A program made the position numbers and the translations under genes. The notes beneath the pieces are model-generated. The model did not search any database, had not been told where the DNA came from, and worked only from the letters and a program-made list of their open reading frames with translations. Below are positions 1 through 11,495 of a stretch of 64,000 bases of DNA, in pieces. Source of the DNA: Vespula vulgaris. Taxonomy: Eukaryota; Arthropoda; Insecta; Hymenoptera; Vespidae. The number at the start of each line of letters is the position of its first letter. Position 1 is the stretch's first letter. Where the stretch lies: NCBI RefSeq assembly GCF_905475345.1, contig NC_066589.1:1-64000 (forward strand), read 5' to 3'.

Positions 1-483
1 TACAAAATTGTTTTCTATCTGATTACCTTTCAACGTTTGAATTGCAAAGATATTTTCTTTACATTGCTGTGCAACTTTTTCTGTACCAGTTTTGATAAGA
101 TACTCCAAAAGAACTAAAGCTTTGTAAACATGTCTCCAGTTTTTACCATGATCATTGAGTCTTTTCCATAACATTTGCATAATTTCAGTAAAGGCCACAA
201 CATTATATGTCAAATCAGCAATTTCTGCCATAAGAGTACTACTTGGACCCCAAGGATCATTACTGGTAGCTTTTCTTACAGCTTTCTGTAAAGTAATTAA
301 TACGATCCATATTCGTTTTAACTAATCTGTGATGTAATATTATATTAACACTTGAATGTTCTGAAAATTAAGATAAAAACAAAAAATTACCTGTGCATTG
401 CTATAATTATGAGCAAGGTTTACAATATCTCGCCTAATACCTGCTAGATTCATTTGCATGACGTCTTGGCCTTGTCTTCTCAT
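1..483 (-). CDS. lqf: Epsin, N-terminal ENTH domain (partial)
   Basis: Clathrin adaptor that binds PtdIns(4,5)P2 and ubiquitinated cargo at the plasma membrane through its ENTH domain. Two coding exons are visible, 391-483 and 27-285; the rest lies beyond the left edge. The protein reads MRRQGQDVMQMNLAGIRRD, then NLAHNYSNAQ, then ATSNDPWGPSS, EIADLTYNVVAF and KRLNDHGKNWRHVYKAL, which is the ENTH signature. The exon 1 donor and exon 2 acceptor join in phase 0, and exon 2 ends in phase 1 at a GT donor at 26-25. An AG acceptor lies directly before the ATG at 483, so exons upstream are certain and the ATG may not be the first codon (see 1581-1727). The family match is strong. The name liquid facets rests on Drosophila having this as its canonical epsin. 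Confidence 0.9.
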
Positions 484-1580
484 CTAAAAATTAGTATTAT
501 TGCTTACCAATTAATAATAAAATTTATGATTTTTCAAAACGCCCATACTTATTATCACATCTTCATGAATTTCTACAGTAGTTTTATCTCTGTAAGTTTA
601 GATACAAATTTAGAAATAAAATTCAAACAATTTAGTGTAAATGAAATAAAAATATAATCTGCGAAATATAAAAATATTATTTTGTTATACATTTTTTTTT
701 GAAATTAGTAATGCTTTAAATATGAAATAATAAAATATAAAGAATGCTGTGATTATATGAAATATGCATAAATAATATCTAAAAAAATTTTAAACTGTTG
801 ACAATAAATATGGACATTTGCTATATAGAAAAGCCATGCTGGTGAGTACACAAAAATTAAGCACGAAAATAATTAAAATATTTGTACCTTACAAAATTAA
901 GATTGTATAAAGCATTACCATCTACATACTATTATTCAATTGAAGTTACATTTGTTCAACATATTTCTACAAAAACTTAGTTCAGTTAGGAGTAAGATAG
1001 GCAAATTAAATAAATTACAGGAGATATATAATAAGCTTAATGGTTTTAACATAATACCTTCTATATCAAATATACAAAATAATAAAGAATATAAAAAAGA
1101 AGAAAATATAATAAATAAAAGTAGAACTATATCTAATATATTTAGATCTCATTATTAAGTTAATATGCGACAATAAATATATGAATTATTATACAATTTT
1201 CTTAAATGCCTTATCAGTCATCTTTTATTTTAAAAACTTAACAATTAGTGAGCAGATCAGTATTATCATAATTTTGTTACATAGAAATAGTATCCAATGC
1301 AATACTAACTTGCATAATTTTTATGTTAAATACCCACTCATAGTATTTATCATATAACACCATAATTGTACACTTGACATTAAAAACAAATCAAAATACC
1401 TTGTAAATACCTTTAACTAGTAAAGTATAAATATCATAGTTTATTATTCATACAGGCACTTATAATAAGTTAAATTATTTCAGATATATTTTCATTAATA
1501 TTATTTAAATTCATATTACACTGATTATTAAAGTGCGAACACTTGTTAAATCAATGGTTAAAGCTATTTCAAAAATTTAC

Positions 1581-1727
1581 CTTTTGCATAGCCATTGCTG
1601 GCATGTCAAGTTTCTCCGCTGGTGTTGATGAAACTACGTCTTGTCCAGAAATATAGAAAACTCCCAAATTCTCCAAATCAGAATAAAACCCTAAACTATC
1701 AGATGACTTTATAAATAAATATGACAT
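1581..1727 (-). CDS. Possible alternative 5' coding exon of epsin
   Basis: A 49-codon open stretch from an ATG at 1727 ends at a clean donor (AAG|GTAAAT at 1581). It would join in phase 0 to the acceptor in front of the first ENTH exon, giving a 49-residue N-terminal extension ending MPAMAMQK. Its residues GQDVV resemble GQDVM of the next exon. Canonical epsins start within a few residues of the ENTH domain, so this may instead be 5' leader or an alternative first exon. No homology was recognised. Confidence 0.35.
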
Positions 1728-2501
1728 TATTTAATACATAAATTGTATTTCACAAGCAATCCAATGTTATTCCATATTTAAACACTTGAAGAAGAGAACT
1801 AATAATATATGTGTATCTTTCGTTTCAAATAAGATAAAATTATTATGCAAATAAATATTGCAGGTAACATTAAATGTCTCCTACTCCATTATACTGAACA
1901 TCATAAATAAAAATAAGTATAATAATAACAAATATATATTGAACAAATATACTTTATAATCGTGCATTTCCTGAAAATAGCATTAGAGAAAAAAATAATA
2001 TATAAATAAAAAGTTCAGTTTCTATTTAAGAAACTGCATTTTGCATTACTTACTCCTATTAGCATTATATTTCGCAAATATTTAAATAGGCACAATCTAT
2101 GTTCATTTATATATAAAATTAAAAATATAGCTGCAGGTACTTTCTGGCTTCATTTCATATAAAATATCATCTACATTCAATACAAATATATAATATCAAT
2201 CGATAAGATAGATCTGTTTGTACTACATACATAATCTCTCCACTATAATTTTTATCTACTTATAATACTATAGGATAATCAAATAAACAAGAAAAATACT
2301 CTGTAAAACATTTGATATATTATATTAGAATGTGACACATGCCATAAAAATTCTGATTAGTAGATATCATCTCTTTCCTTAAAATTAAATAAATTGAATA
2401 CGTTTATAAATGATCAGACCATTTTTGCTATCTCTACTTACTAACAAAAGAGTAATTAAAAATTTTATTATACATAATCATAAATTTACAAGAAAATGTG
2501 T

Positions 2502-2534
<33 letters not shown>

Positions 2535-3864
2535 TAAGTATATAAATATAAGTAAATAAAATATATATACTCTTTGTTATTTTCAATGAATGTTAAATAT
2601 TTGGAATAACATTTGAAGTGATTATGCAAATGTAGTATCACGTAAAGCTTTATCATAAAAACGATTAATTTTGTTCTAGTAATTATATAAGTTATGTTAT
2701 GTTATTCTTGCAGCCAGAATTTTGAATAAAATCATATATTTAGACAGAGACCAATATATAAATATATTATAAATGATATATGAAAAGAAATAATTTTTTT
2801 CTCATATATATTCAAATTTCTGACTAACTATATGTATAATAACATTAAATTTTATAAATGGCTAAGCAATATAACAGCTTTTCAACTTAAGATGACATTA
2901 TGAAAACTTACTTAATTCCTTGATAGATTGTATATTTAGTAGAGATAGAAAAGAAATCAGTATATCACCAGCCTCTTTGATTATGAAAAAACTAACTTAC
3001 ATTTAAACTACTATTTTTATAATTAAAGATTTACTTACATTGATAGGATAACAAAATTAGACTGTTCCTTTATAAAAGTGCTGCCTTTCTGAAATAAGAA
3101 AAAGTCTTTATCACTTAAGAATTACAGTTATTTCCATCTTATCTTATCTTTAAAACTACCTAGTGGATGAATATTATCATTTCGTGTGTGTGTGTGTGTA
3201 TTATAACAAAAGATGATGAGAATCCTTTATTTTTTTAAGATGCTAAAACATCCAAAAGTTATATTGCAAAAGTGATCAATGATATAACTTTATTAGTATT
3301 ATACTTCATAGAAAATAATATAACCTAAATTGAAACGATATTTATATTTAATTTATCAAAACAATGCCAGTTAAAAAATTTGTTTATCACTGTTGTTTAA
3401 ATATACTAGTTCTCAAAAAGGTAGTATTCTGATCTAAAATAACTAGTATTACTGATTTAAATCATTAATTGCCATTTTATTATTTTCAGCTATTTATTTG
3501 ATAGATACTCTTCTTTAATGAAAGGTTTACAAAAGTAATTTACTCGTTAAATATATATATATATATATGTATATATTTGTTACATTTAAATTTTCTTGAA
3601 AATAGAGCTGTATATATACAACTTTTGGGAAAGAATATATGATTATATGAGTCTAGATCTGAGATCTAATGCAAGGTTTCACAATTACACTAACAGTATT
3701 ATAAATATTGACCACGAAAGTATCGATTGTTATAATATTTCTTAGGGTGAATAAAAAGAAATAAATAATACGAAATGAGGAGTGTCACGAATAAAGAGAA
3801 ACGCGAAAATAATATAATAAAATACAAGATGGACAGTCAAATAAGATTATAAAATTCGTAATAG

Positions 3865-3913
<49 letters not shown>

Positions 3914-5490
3914 AATCTCTACGTTTACCTACATTTGAAGGTTATCATGCTATACCTGAAGTATTAACGTAGAACGTACTTAGTATCGAATATAAAAAAA
4001 AGGTTCTTCTCTTTACAACCTTTCACTATCAAGTGTCACTCGCGTGTTTCAATACTTCATTCGGCTGCTGCTACCGTAATTAGTGTTGATCCAATAGACT
4101 TATGAAAGCAGTAAACGTCATACAAACAGGAAACAATCCTCTATGCGTACTTCTTCAAGGAAAAACGTCATCATTCGCGCACAATAGTCTGCTACACACT
4201 ATTGTTCGTATGACCGTCGACTGAAACACGATTTATTTCTTGTCTCTATTCAAATTACTAGACGATTTATGAGATGCAAAATATCTCCGAATGTTCTGAT
4301 TTTCTTCAAATTATAAAATTACATTTCAAACAAATATTAATATTTATTATTATTAAAAAATGGTGCCTCTTATAAAGAAAATCACTGATTGCTGAATTTA
4401 AGATTTAAAAAAGATTAGAATAGCCTACACCAAAGAACTAACTCTACGTTTTATGATATGCCATAGCCGTTTGTTCGTGCGTGAGCAAACAGAAAGTTTC
4501 CTGATTAACTTGCAAAACAACGAACGCTTATAACAGTTCGTATTCCCTCACCTTGTCGATCACTTAAAATTTAACACAATTATAGAATTACAACTCAAAT
4601 AGAGAAGAAAATAACACAATCCACTTATGACAAGCGCATTCACAGAATAACTATTTAGCAGTTAAGAAGCAAGATGGCGTTCAAAAATATTTCCTGAAGC
4701 CACAATTCTGTCGTATTCATTTTAATTTAAGGCTATATTTCATGAATTTAATGAAATAAATAGAAACTAATCTTATTGGCTCTGTTAAGGGTACCAGAAA
4801 ATAAGAACATTCCTGGTTTGAGCAAATTCTAATATATTCTAATCTCCAATACGCACCTTGTATTTATGGATACATTAAACAAAAATATATAGATCATCTA
4901 AATGAATATTTCATGAAAATAACAGGTCTTTTTAATTCTATAAAAAATTACTACTTTTTTTAACAAATTCAAAACTAAAAAATGTTGATATATAGATACA
5001 TGTGTATGTATACGCACAATAAATAAATAAATAGATGAACTATATGAAAATCATATGAAAAATAAAAAGATCTTGCTTGTGATTGGACGATGTTATATAT
5101 TTTAAAATAACGACGTAAGCGCGGCTGATTTAAAATTTGTGATATCCGCAACCAAAAATTCTTCGAAATTCATAGTAAATTTTTAAAACGTTTTACATTA
5201 CAATAATAAAATTGTATTTTATTTTATGTTGACTGGATACGAAAACTTGAATTTTTGATAATATTTAAAATCTTATTCAAAGACGTTTACGAAAGTTTAT
5301 TTTGATTAATCGAGTGGACAAACTTAACTTCTTAACACTTTAATAAGTCTTTGTTCCTTTTATCAAATACTGTTGCATTCTAATGTTCTACAATCAGACT
5401 TTAATTTTTATTCGAATCTTAAAAATAGATGATCAATTAGATTGATATATAATTATACATTTTTTACTAAATATACTTTAGTAGAATATC
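1728..5490. other. Non-coding interval upstream of epsin
   Basis: No convincing ORF on either strand. The interval is AT-rich with several TA/ATA tracts (about 2510-2536, 3549-3570, 3868-3909) and a short GT tract near 3183-3200. A stretch at about 3930-4700 is less AT-rich and could hold the epsin promoter and a leader exon. An AAGATGGCG motif at 4671-4679 resembles a YY1/pleiohomeotic core, but alone it proves nothing. Confidence 0.4.
3868..3909. repeat. (TA)n microsatellite
   Basis: An uninterrupted TA dinucleotide run of about 42 bp in the interval upstream of epsin. Confidence 0.95.
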
Positions 5491-8400
5491 TTATACATTT
5501 GGGTATATAGAATAATAAGGATTTTTAAACTGTTTAGAATTGACTGTACATACATTTGGATCCTCAACCGTAAATGGTTGCATAATATTTGTAGATAAGG
5601 CTTTTTGATTATGTACATTAGCAATCATGTATTGCGAAGATGGTGTAACTTGACCAACAGTACCATCTTCTACTAGTTTTCTTTGAGAATAGATTAAAAC
5701 CTGTGGAGTAGGTCCACCATTTTGTTGTAATGTGTTATCCATTGGAAGAGTAAAAGTTGTTGTCGAGTTAGACAACTGCTGAGCTTTACATTTTTTTGTA
5801 TGTGCATACAAAGAACCTGCATTGTTATATCTTTTTGTACATATTTTACATGCATATGGTCTCTGACCAGTATGCGTGTATGTATGTTCATTTAATGAAG
5901 TTAATCGTCTGAAAGACTTAGTACAAATCTGGCAGTGATATTTAGCTTCTCCTGTATGCATCGTTATATGCCTGGCTAAAGTATTGGCACGTGCAAATGC
6001 TCTACTACAATATTGACAAATATAAGGCTTTTCTCCACTATGAGTTCTTAAATGTAATTGTAGATATGTGCTTTTAGTGAAAGCTCTACTGCAGACATTA
6101 CACACATATGGTTTAATGCCAGTATGAGTACGCATATGAGCAACCAGTGAACCACTTTGAGCAAAACATTTGCTACAAACTTCGCACAAAAATCGTTTCT
6201 GACTATCTTTAGCACGTTTATGCCTTTCTATGTGATTAGCTAAAGACTGTTGCTGAGCAAATGCTTTTGGACAGATAGCACATTTATGTGGCCTATTATG
6301 TCTACCCTGTAAAAAATTAAATATAACATTACTCCTAACGAGATATTAATAGAAAGATTTGTTTATATTTCTTATTATTAACCATATATTTTAATTAACT
6401 TCTATAGGTATAAATCACTTTTGATATTACCTTTTTTCGATCATTAGAACCACCATTAACTTTATTTTCATTATCCGTATCATCTTCATTCTCTTCTTCT
6501 GAATTACCAAATATTTCATCCTTATGCTTTGACTGTTCATGATCCTTTAATTTATCTATTCTTGAAAATCCTTTTCCACAAGTTGAACAATTGTATTTCA
6601 AACCACTGTGGGTAGAGATATGCCTTTTAAGATTTCTTTTGGTTGCAAACAATTTTCCACACTGTGTACACTGAGGATTTTCCATTGGTAAATTATCATT
6701 ATCATTATCATTGTCATTGTCATCGTCATTATCAATATCATCAATATCATCATTATTTCCATCATCTGACTCACTTTGTTTCAGTACTGATTTACTTTTG
6801 ATTTCATTTAATTGAGTTCCAGTTTCACTAGAAATATCATTTAAATCTTCAGAATTATATTCTGGATGACTTTTAGCATGGGTGAAGAAAGATTTTTGAT
6901 ATGTAAATTGTTTAGAACAAACTTTGCATGTAAATTTACAATTTTTTTTTTCAGTTTTAGTATTTTCTATGGAATTATTGCAATTACTATCAAGATGTTC
7001 CGTTTTTAAATGTACGTCTTTATCTTCACTGTTTTCTTTCTCTCTTTTCTTATTATTTTCATGTGTGTCATGTCTATTGAAAATGTGATTTTTTAATTTT
7101 GCAATATTTGAAAATTGTTTATCACATATGTAACAAACATAACGTAATTTTGTTTTGTGTTTATGTACTATCATATGTCTTTGTAAAGCTAAACGTGTAG
7201 CAAATGATTTAATGCAAAGTAGACATTTCTGCCTTGAAGTCCTGCTAATTAAAGGTTTTTCTTCATCATCGCTACAATTATCAATAGGTTTTCCTTCTTC
7301 TTGAATATTAATATTTTTGGATGAATTTTCTGCAAGTGTATTATAGGATAATTCTTCTAAATGTAACTCATCTTTTATTTCAATTTTGAATATTTGTTCT
7401 CGGCTAACAGTACTTTGGTCAATGGAATTATCATTACTTTCTGATAAATGTTTCTCATGAGATAATTCTTCTTTAACACAATCTGTTTCTGTAATTAAAC
7501 TAGGCGAATGACATGTTAGATTATTTGACTTATTTGTAATTTTTTCACAACTTTGAGGTAATTTTACATTTTCTACAACTTTATATGTTTTTTGTTTATT
7601 CTCTAGTACAATTATTGAATTGCACTTGTCATTAGATTCTATATTATCATTAATTATTTCAGAAGTAAAGACATGTTGATCATTGGAAAAACTTTGTACA
7701 TCAAGTTGTACAGATGGTTCATCGATACTGTTACTGCACGTTCTGACATCATTATTAATATTATCTGTAACCCTTTTATGTAATATTGTATTTGAGACAA
7801 TATCAGAAAAATTATCTTCAACTTTCAATACACTTTCAATATTTTTTGCCATACATGATCCAAGTTTCAATATTCCACGCAATTTTGTATCTGCTTTTTG
7901 TATTTGACATTGAAAATTATATGACATGTCAAGAAGTTGAGAACAATGATAACATATTACTGATGGTAAACCATCTCCTTCTTCTACCTGTAATAAACAA
8001 AATAATTATACTTTCCAAATGAATATATCATTTCATATATATTTATATGCAACTGATCTGTCTTCTACCTGCCGAAATTGCTTTAATCTTCTAAATATGT
8101 ATTATATATATGTAAAGTATCGCACTTAAAACAGAATGAATGTGTTCGATGCAAAATAATAAGAAATACTTAAAGAATATTATTCTGGCATACATATTTT
8201 ATTGTTCCATCATGCTAAATTGAAAACTATTGCATCTCTTATGGATTTAAGAACTGTAAAAATGTATATAAAATAATAAAATATTGATATAGTACACACA
8301 CGCCGCGCACGCACGCACGCACGCACACACATATACAGGAAAGATGGAATTAAAATGCCTCATCTCTGTATTATAGTGTTTTTAATTTGACTCTGATGAG

Positions 8401-8758
8401 ATCATATAAGATTTTAAACTTCTACTTTTAGTTGGACATGTTTGTCTTTTATGCCTGCGAAAGAGATGCGTAAAAGTACAAGTAAATCAAGCGAATTTCG
8501 GAAGAATTAACATATTTAAATTCACGATGTAACAAATCTAACCTGTACGGCAGCAAATGCCATTAGTTTTTGAGAAAAGCCTTTGTCGTTTTGAAACAGT
8601 TGACATGCTTCGTTGCACCTTCGTAAACAGATACGGCAATCTTCCTTTAAATTTACTCGTATATCTTCAAAGCTTTTAATGGTTCTCCCATCAGCCGACA
8701 ATTCCATTTCTTCGAACAAAACACTGTTGCGGCCTAAAACTCTTTTATCTTGCACCAT
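5491..8758 (-). CDS. ZAD-domain C2H2 zinc-finger protein
   Basis: Probable nuclear DNA-binding transcription factor of the insect ZAD-ZNF family. Exons are 8543-8758, 6431-7987 and 5491-6306, giving about 862 residues. Exon 1 plus the start of exon 2 forms the ZAD: CRICL, then ICYHC, a C-x2-C pair on each side of the intron. Exon 2 adds a long Ser/Asn/Glu-rich linker and five C2H2 fingers, with an acidic Asp/Asn tract between fingers 3 and 4. Exon 3 adds six more fingers; the last ends in Cys (HTKKC) instead of His, followed by a roughly 80-residue tail. The open frame continues upstream of 8758 without another ATG, so MVQDKR is the likely start. Joins preserve frame (AVQ|VEEGDG and RKK|GRHNRPH). 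DNA target and orthologue are unknown. Confidence 0.88.
8294..8332. repeat. CA/CGCA microsatellite
   Basis: Mixed ACAC, GCGC and GCAC repeats in the first intron of the ZAD zinc-finger gene. Confidence 0.85.
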
Positions 8759-9246
8759 TCGTTTATAAGGAGTAAAGCACGATATACAATGAAACACGAA
8801 TCACAAACTCAAAGTCGTAACTCATGTATGTCGTAGATCGAAAAACGACCTCAGGGAATTTTTAGCGTACAATTTCAGTAAGAATAATTTTTTAAGAATC
8901 GGGAATAAATTACACGATCGTTGATCTCGTTTAGCATTGTTTCCATGAAAAACATTTTATCTTTCTTAATATACGATGCTAGATGCTATATAACGCTAAA
9001 TGCTATATAATCGTTTTTTTTTTTAATTTTATTCATTACGATACTAAAAAGTTATTCATTGATAACATACAAACGATAGAAGGTCCATTCATTCGTTGAA
9101 ATTTTGAATAACGCGCGTCCAGTGAACTACGCGGGAAATATGAAATAAAAAGTCGACTTTCTCATCTACGTTACATTTTATGACCGTTGAGGTCTACATT
9201 TTTAATATCGATTAAAAATTAATTTCTTAATATAAATGAACAAATA
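8759..9246. promoter_or_regulatory. Shared 5' region of two divergent genes
   Basis: About 490 bp separate the start codons of the minus-strand zinc-finger gene and the plus-strand C2orf81-like gene. No ORF is present. The stretch is the obvious place for a bidirectional promoter. I recognise no TATA box or other specific motif. Confidence 0.45.
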
Positions 9247-9776
9247 ATGATGAAAGAGAAATTAAATAAAAATTTTCGAGGACAGAATAAAACTAATGAA
9301 ATTTCTATCAACGAGCTTAAAGCGACTATTCCTTTTCAAATACCAGAATCTAAATGGCAAAATATTTTTGAAGAAGAGAATGATTCCTTCATTGTAAATT
9401 CTATTTTAAATGAAATCATTTCTTCGACGATGAATGCAATTTACAATGTCTATCTTGAAAAAGCAGTTTACTCATTTGTAGTTCACTGTTCGCATATAGC
9501 TTGGTTACAACTATTCGATGTAAGTATAACATTTTTATGTTAAAGAAAAGAAATTGATGAAAAATTAAGATTCTAACTAAATCATATATTTCTTTTCAGG
9601 CAATGGACTTACAGTATGATTTAGGTGAAGATCCTGCATCAATTAAAAAATACTGGATGGGAGACGAAGAACACAAACCATCTCCGGTTGATTTATTATG
9701 CTTTAAAAACGTCGAAATACGTAAAAAATGTCAAATTTGTCCATCTTCCGAAAACTATAAAAAATCATCAAACTGA
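9247..9776 (+). CDS. Small protein, C2orf81/DUF4639-like
   Basis: Two exons, 9247-9519 and 9600-9776, joined in phase 0, encode 149 residues. The core reads IPESKWQNIFEEENDSFIV, then ILNEIISSTMNAIYNVYLEK, then HIAWLQLFDAMDLQYD, GEDP and YWMGDEEHKPSPVD. From memory this has the same order as human C2orf81: an SEAEW start, an acidic stretch, an amphipathic helix ending VYLTQQ, and a WxxLxARDEGE-like continuation. C2orf81 is itself poorly characterised and much longer, so this would be a short insect form. The start is ATGATG at 9247. The short C-terminus carries a CQIC pair. Function is unknown. Confidence 0.6.
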
Positions 9777-9792
9777 TTTATGTAAATAGAAA

Positions 9793-9798
9793 AATAAA
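9793..9798 (+). terminator. Poly(A) signal AATAAA
   Basis: An AATAAA hexamer 17 bp after the stop codon of the C2orf81-like gene implies a very short 3' UTR. Confidence 0.6.
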
Positions 9799-10291
9799 TT
9801 GACAAGCTCATATTTAATATTTTATTTGACTTAACGCATAATTTAATTTATTAGTTAAATTTTACTAAAGTTTACTTTCTTATTTTTTTATATAAACATA
9901 TGTTCTCCGGAATATTTCTGGTAATATAAAAATAATTGCAATTTAAAATCAGCACTACTTTAAATAAATAATATAAATAAATAAATAAGTATGAACGTGT
10001 TAGAAAAAACAAATGTTAATCCAAAATGAAATCATATTGTTTATACTTTCTTTCTATCATTTTTTTTAAAAACGTAGCATCTTGAAAAATGTATTTTTTT
10101 TTTGTTTTTTACAAGGGCGTAAAAAGAATAAGCAAATAATTCTTCATTGATTCCAATCGATAAAACCGTGATTTAAAAACAAAGAGCGTGTACCACAAAA
10201 TGGAATAACGCGAAACGATGAATTGAACCCATTGTTATGGCACTTATAATGATTTCATTTGGATCAAATATAATTCAAATTCAAGTATAAT
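9799..10291. other. Intergenic, convergent 3' ends
   Basis: AT-rich DNA between the tail of the C2orf81-like gene (plus) and the tail of the lysine-rich gene (minus). No ORF or structured element was recognised. Confidence 0.5.
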
Positions 10292-11160
10292 TTAAGCGGC
10301 AAGTGCTGGGACAGGTGGAGGTCGTAACATTGATCTTGTAGCTGTTAAAAGTTTTTGAGATACTAAATGAGCGATGTGAGATGATCTTCTCCAAACGAAT
10401 TCTCTTGTTCTATCGTGATCATCCGCGCTTTCAACACGAACCTAATTGAAAATAAAATTATTGAGATTATGTCAAGTTTTGTTTTATAAATCTTTAATAA
10501 ACGAGTTTATATATTAACCTGTTTGGGTTGTAAAACACGAATGGAATGCAACGTGGCAGCACCTCCGTGCAGCACACGAAGACTCAGTTTACCAGACATT
10601 CCTGCTGTTGTAGCAGTTGCACTTCTAAGTTCTTTTTTCGCGGCTCTACCGAACTCTTTTTCGACTTTGAGTATTAAAGGTCCCAAGGTAAATTTCGTTT
10701 TGATAGTCGTATGATCACTCATCATATTTACCGATACATCTCCTGATCTTTGAAGCGAAGCGAGCCCATATAAAATCGCTCTTGCCTTACCCTAAAACAT
10801 AGCGCCATTTTTATATTGCATATTATGATTTTATTCGTGAACAAGTAGGTTGCAAAAATTTGTTAAAATACTCACCTTATTTTTGTTACTACCGCTTGTG
10901 GAATTTTTGATTTTGTTTCGATTTTTCGTTTTGTTACGATTCGACTTTTTATTTTGAAAATGAGATGATTTTCGTTTGGCATTTCTTATACGATTTTGTG
11001 CAATGGCACTGTCAGATGATCCAAGAGTCGACATCGTTGTTGGTAATTCTATATCCATTAAAGTTGTAGCTATGGGCGAGTTTTTGTGAGAATCTGTCAT
11101 TTTCTGAATAGAAAATAATTTTAATCAATTTCAACGATTTCATATAAACAGAATTCTTCT

Positions 11161-11195
<35 letters not shown>

Positions 11196-11495
11196 TTTCT
11201 ATTAGTGATTATACCTGTATGTCGTTCGACTCTTCATTGTTTATATTTTCAGAGATATGTGCGACCAATCCAGAAGTACTCTTCTTTGAACCGTATTTAT
11301 TCTTTTTACTTTTAGAATTGTTTTTCTTCTTATTCGATTTCGAGTTCGAGTTTGGATTAGTTAATTTGACCATCACTGGATCATAATTAGCGCTTAAAAT
11401 TTTATTAATCCTCTCGAGAATGTTGTCTACAAAATGATTGTATTTTGCAACATAGATGGCTGGTACATAACTGCTGGGTTCCGACTCCAAATCAT
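10292..11495 (-). CDS. Unrecognised lysine-rich protein, 5' end incomplete
   Basis: Four exons on the minus strand (11215-11495, 10876-11103, 10519-10791, 10292-10441) join in phase 0 at all three internal introns, so the model is firm although I do not recognise the family. The N-terminal part is very basic with Lys/Asn/Ser repeats (KSNKKKNNSKSKKNKYGSKK). The C-terminal 140 residues look folded: AILYGLASLQRSGDVSVNM, FTLGPLILKVEKEFGRAAKK and LSLRVLHGGAATLHSIRVL, ending RPPPVPALAA. The first exon begins at an acceptor (TTTTAG at 11501-11496) in phase 1, so a coding exon carrying the start codon is missing; it should lie upstream, between 11,600 and about 14,400. A secreted or extracellular protein is possible but not shown. 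Confidence 0.6.
11162..11193. repeat. Poly(A) tract of 32 bp
   Basis: Uninterrupted A run in the first visible intron of the lysine-rich gene. No flanking target-site duplication was seen. Confidence 0.9.

Noticed and set aside
8759..8797. Start at 8797 for the ZAD zinc-finger protein
   Set aside because: The codon is GTG; the first ATG in frame is at 8758.
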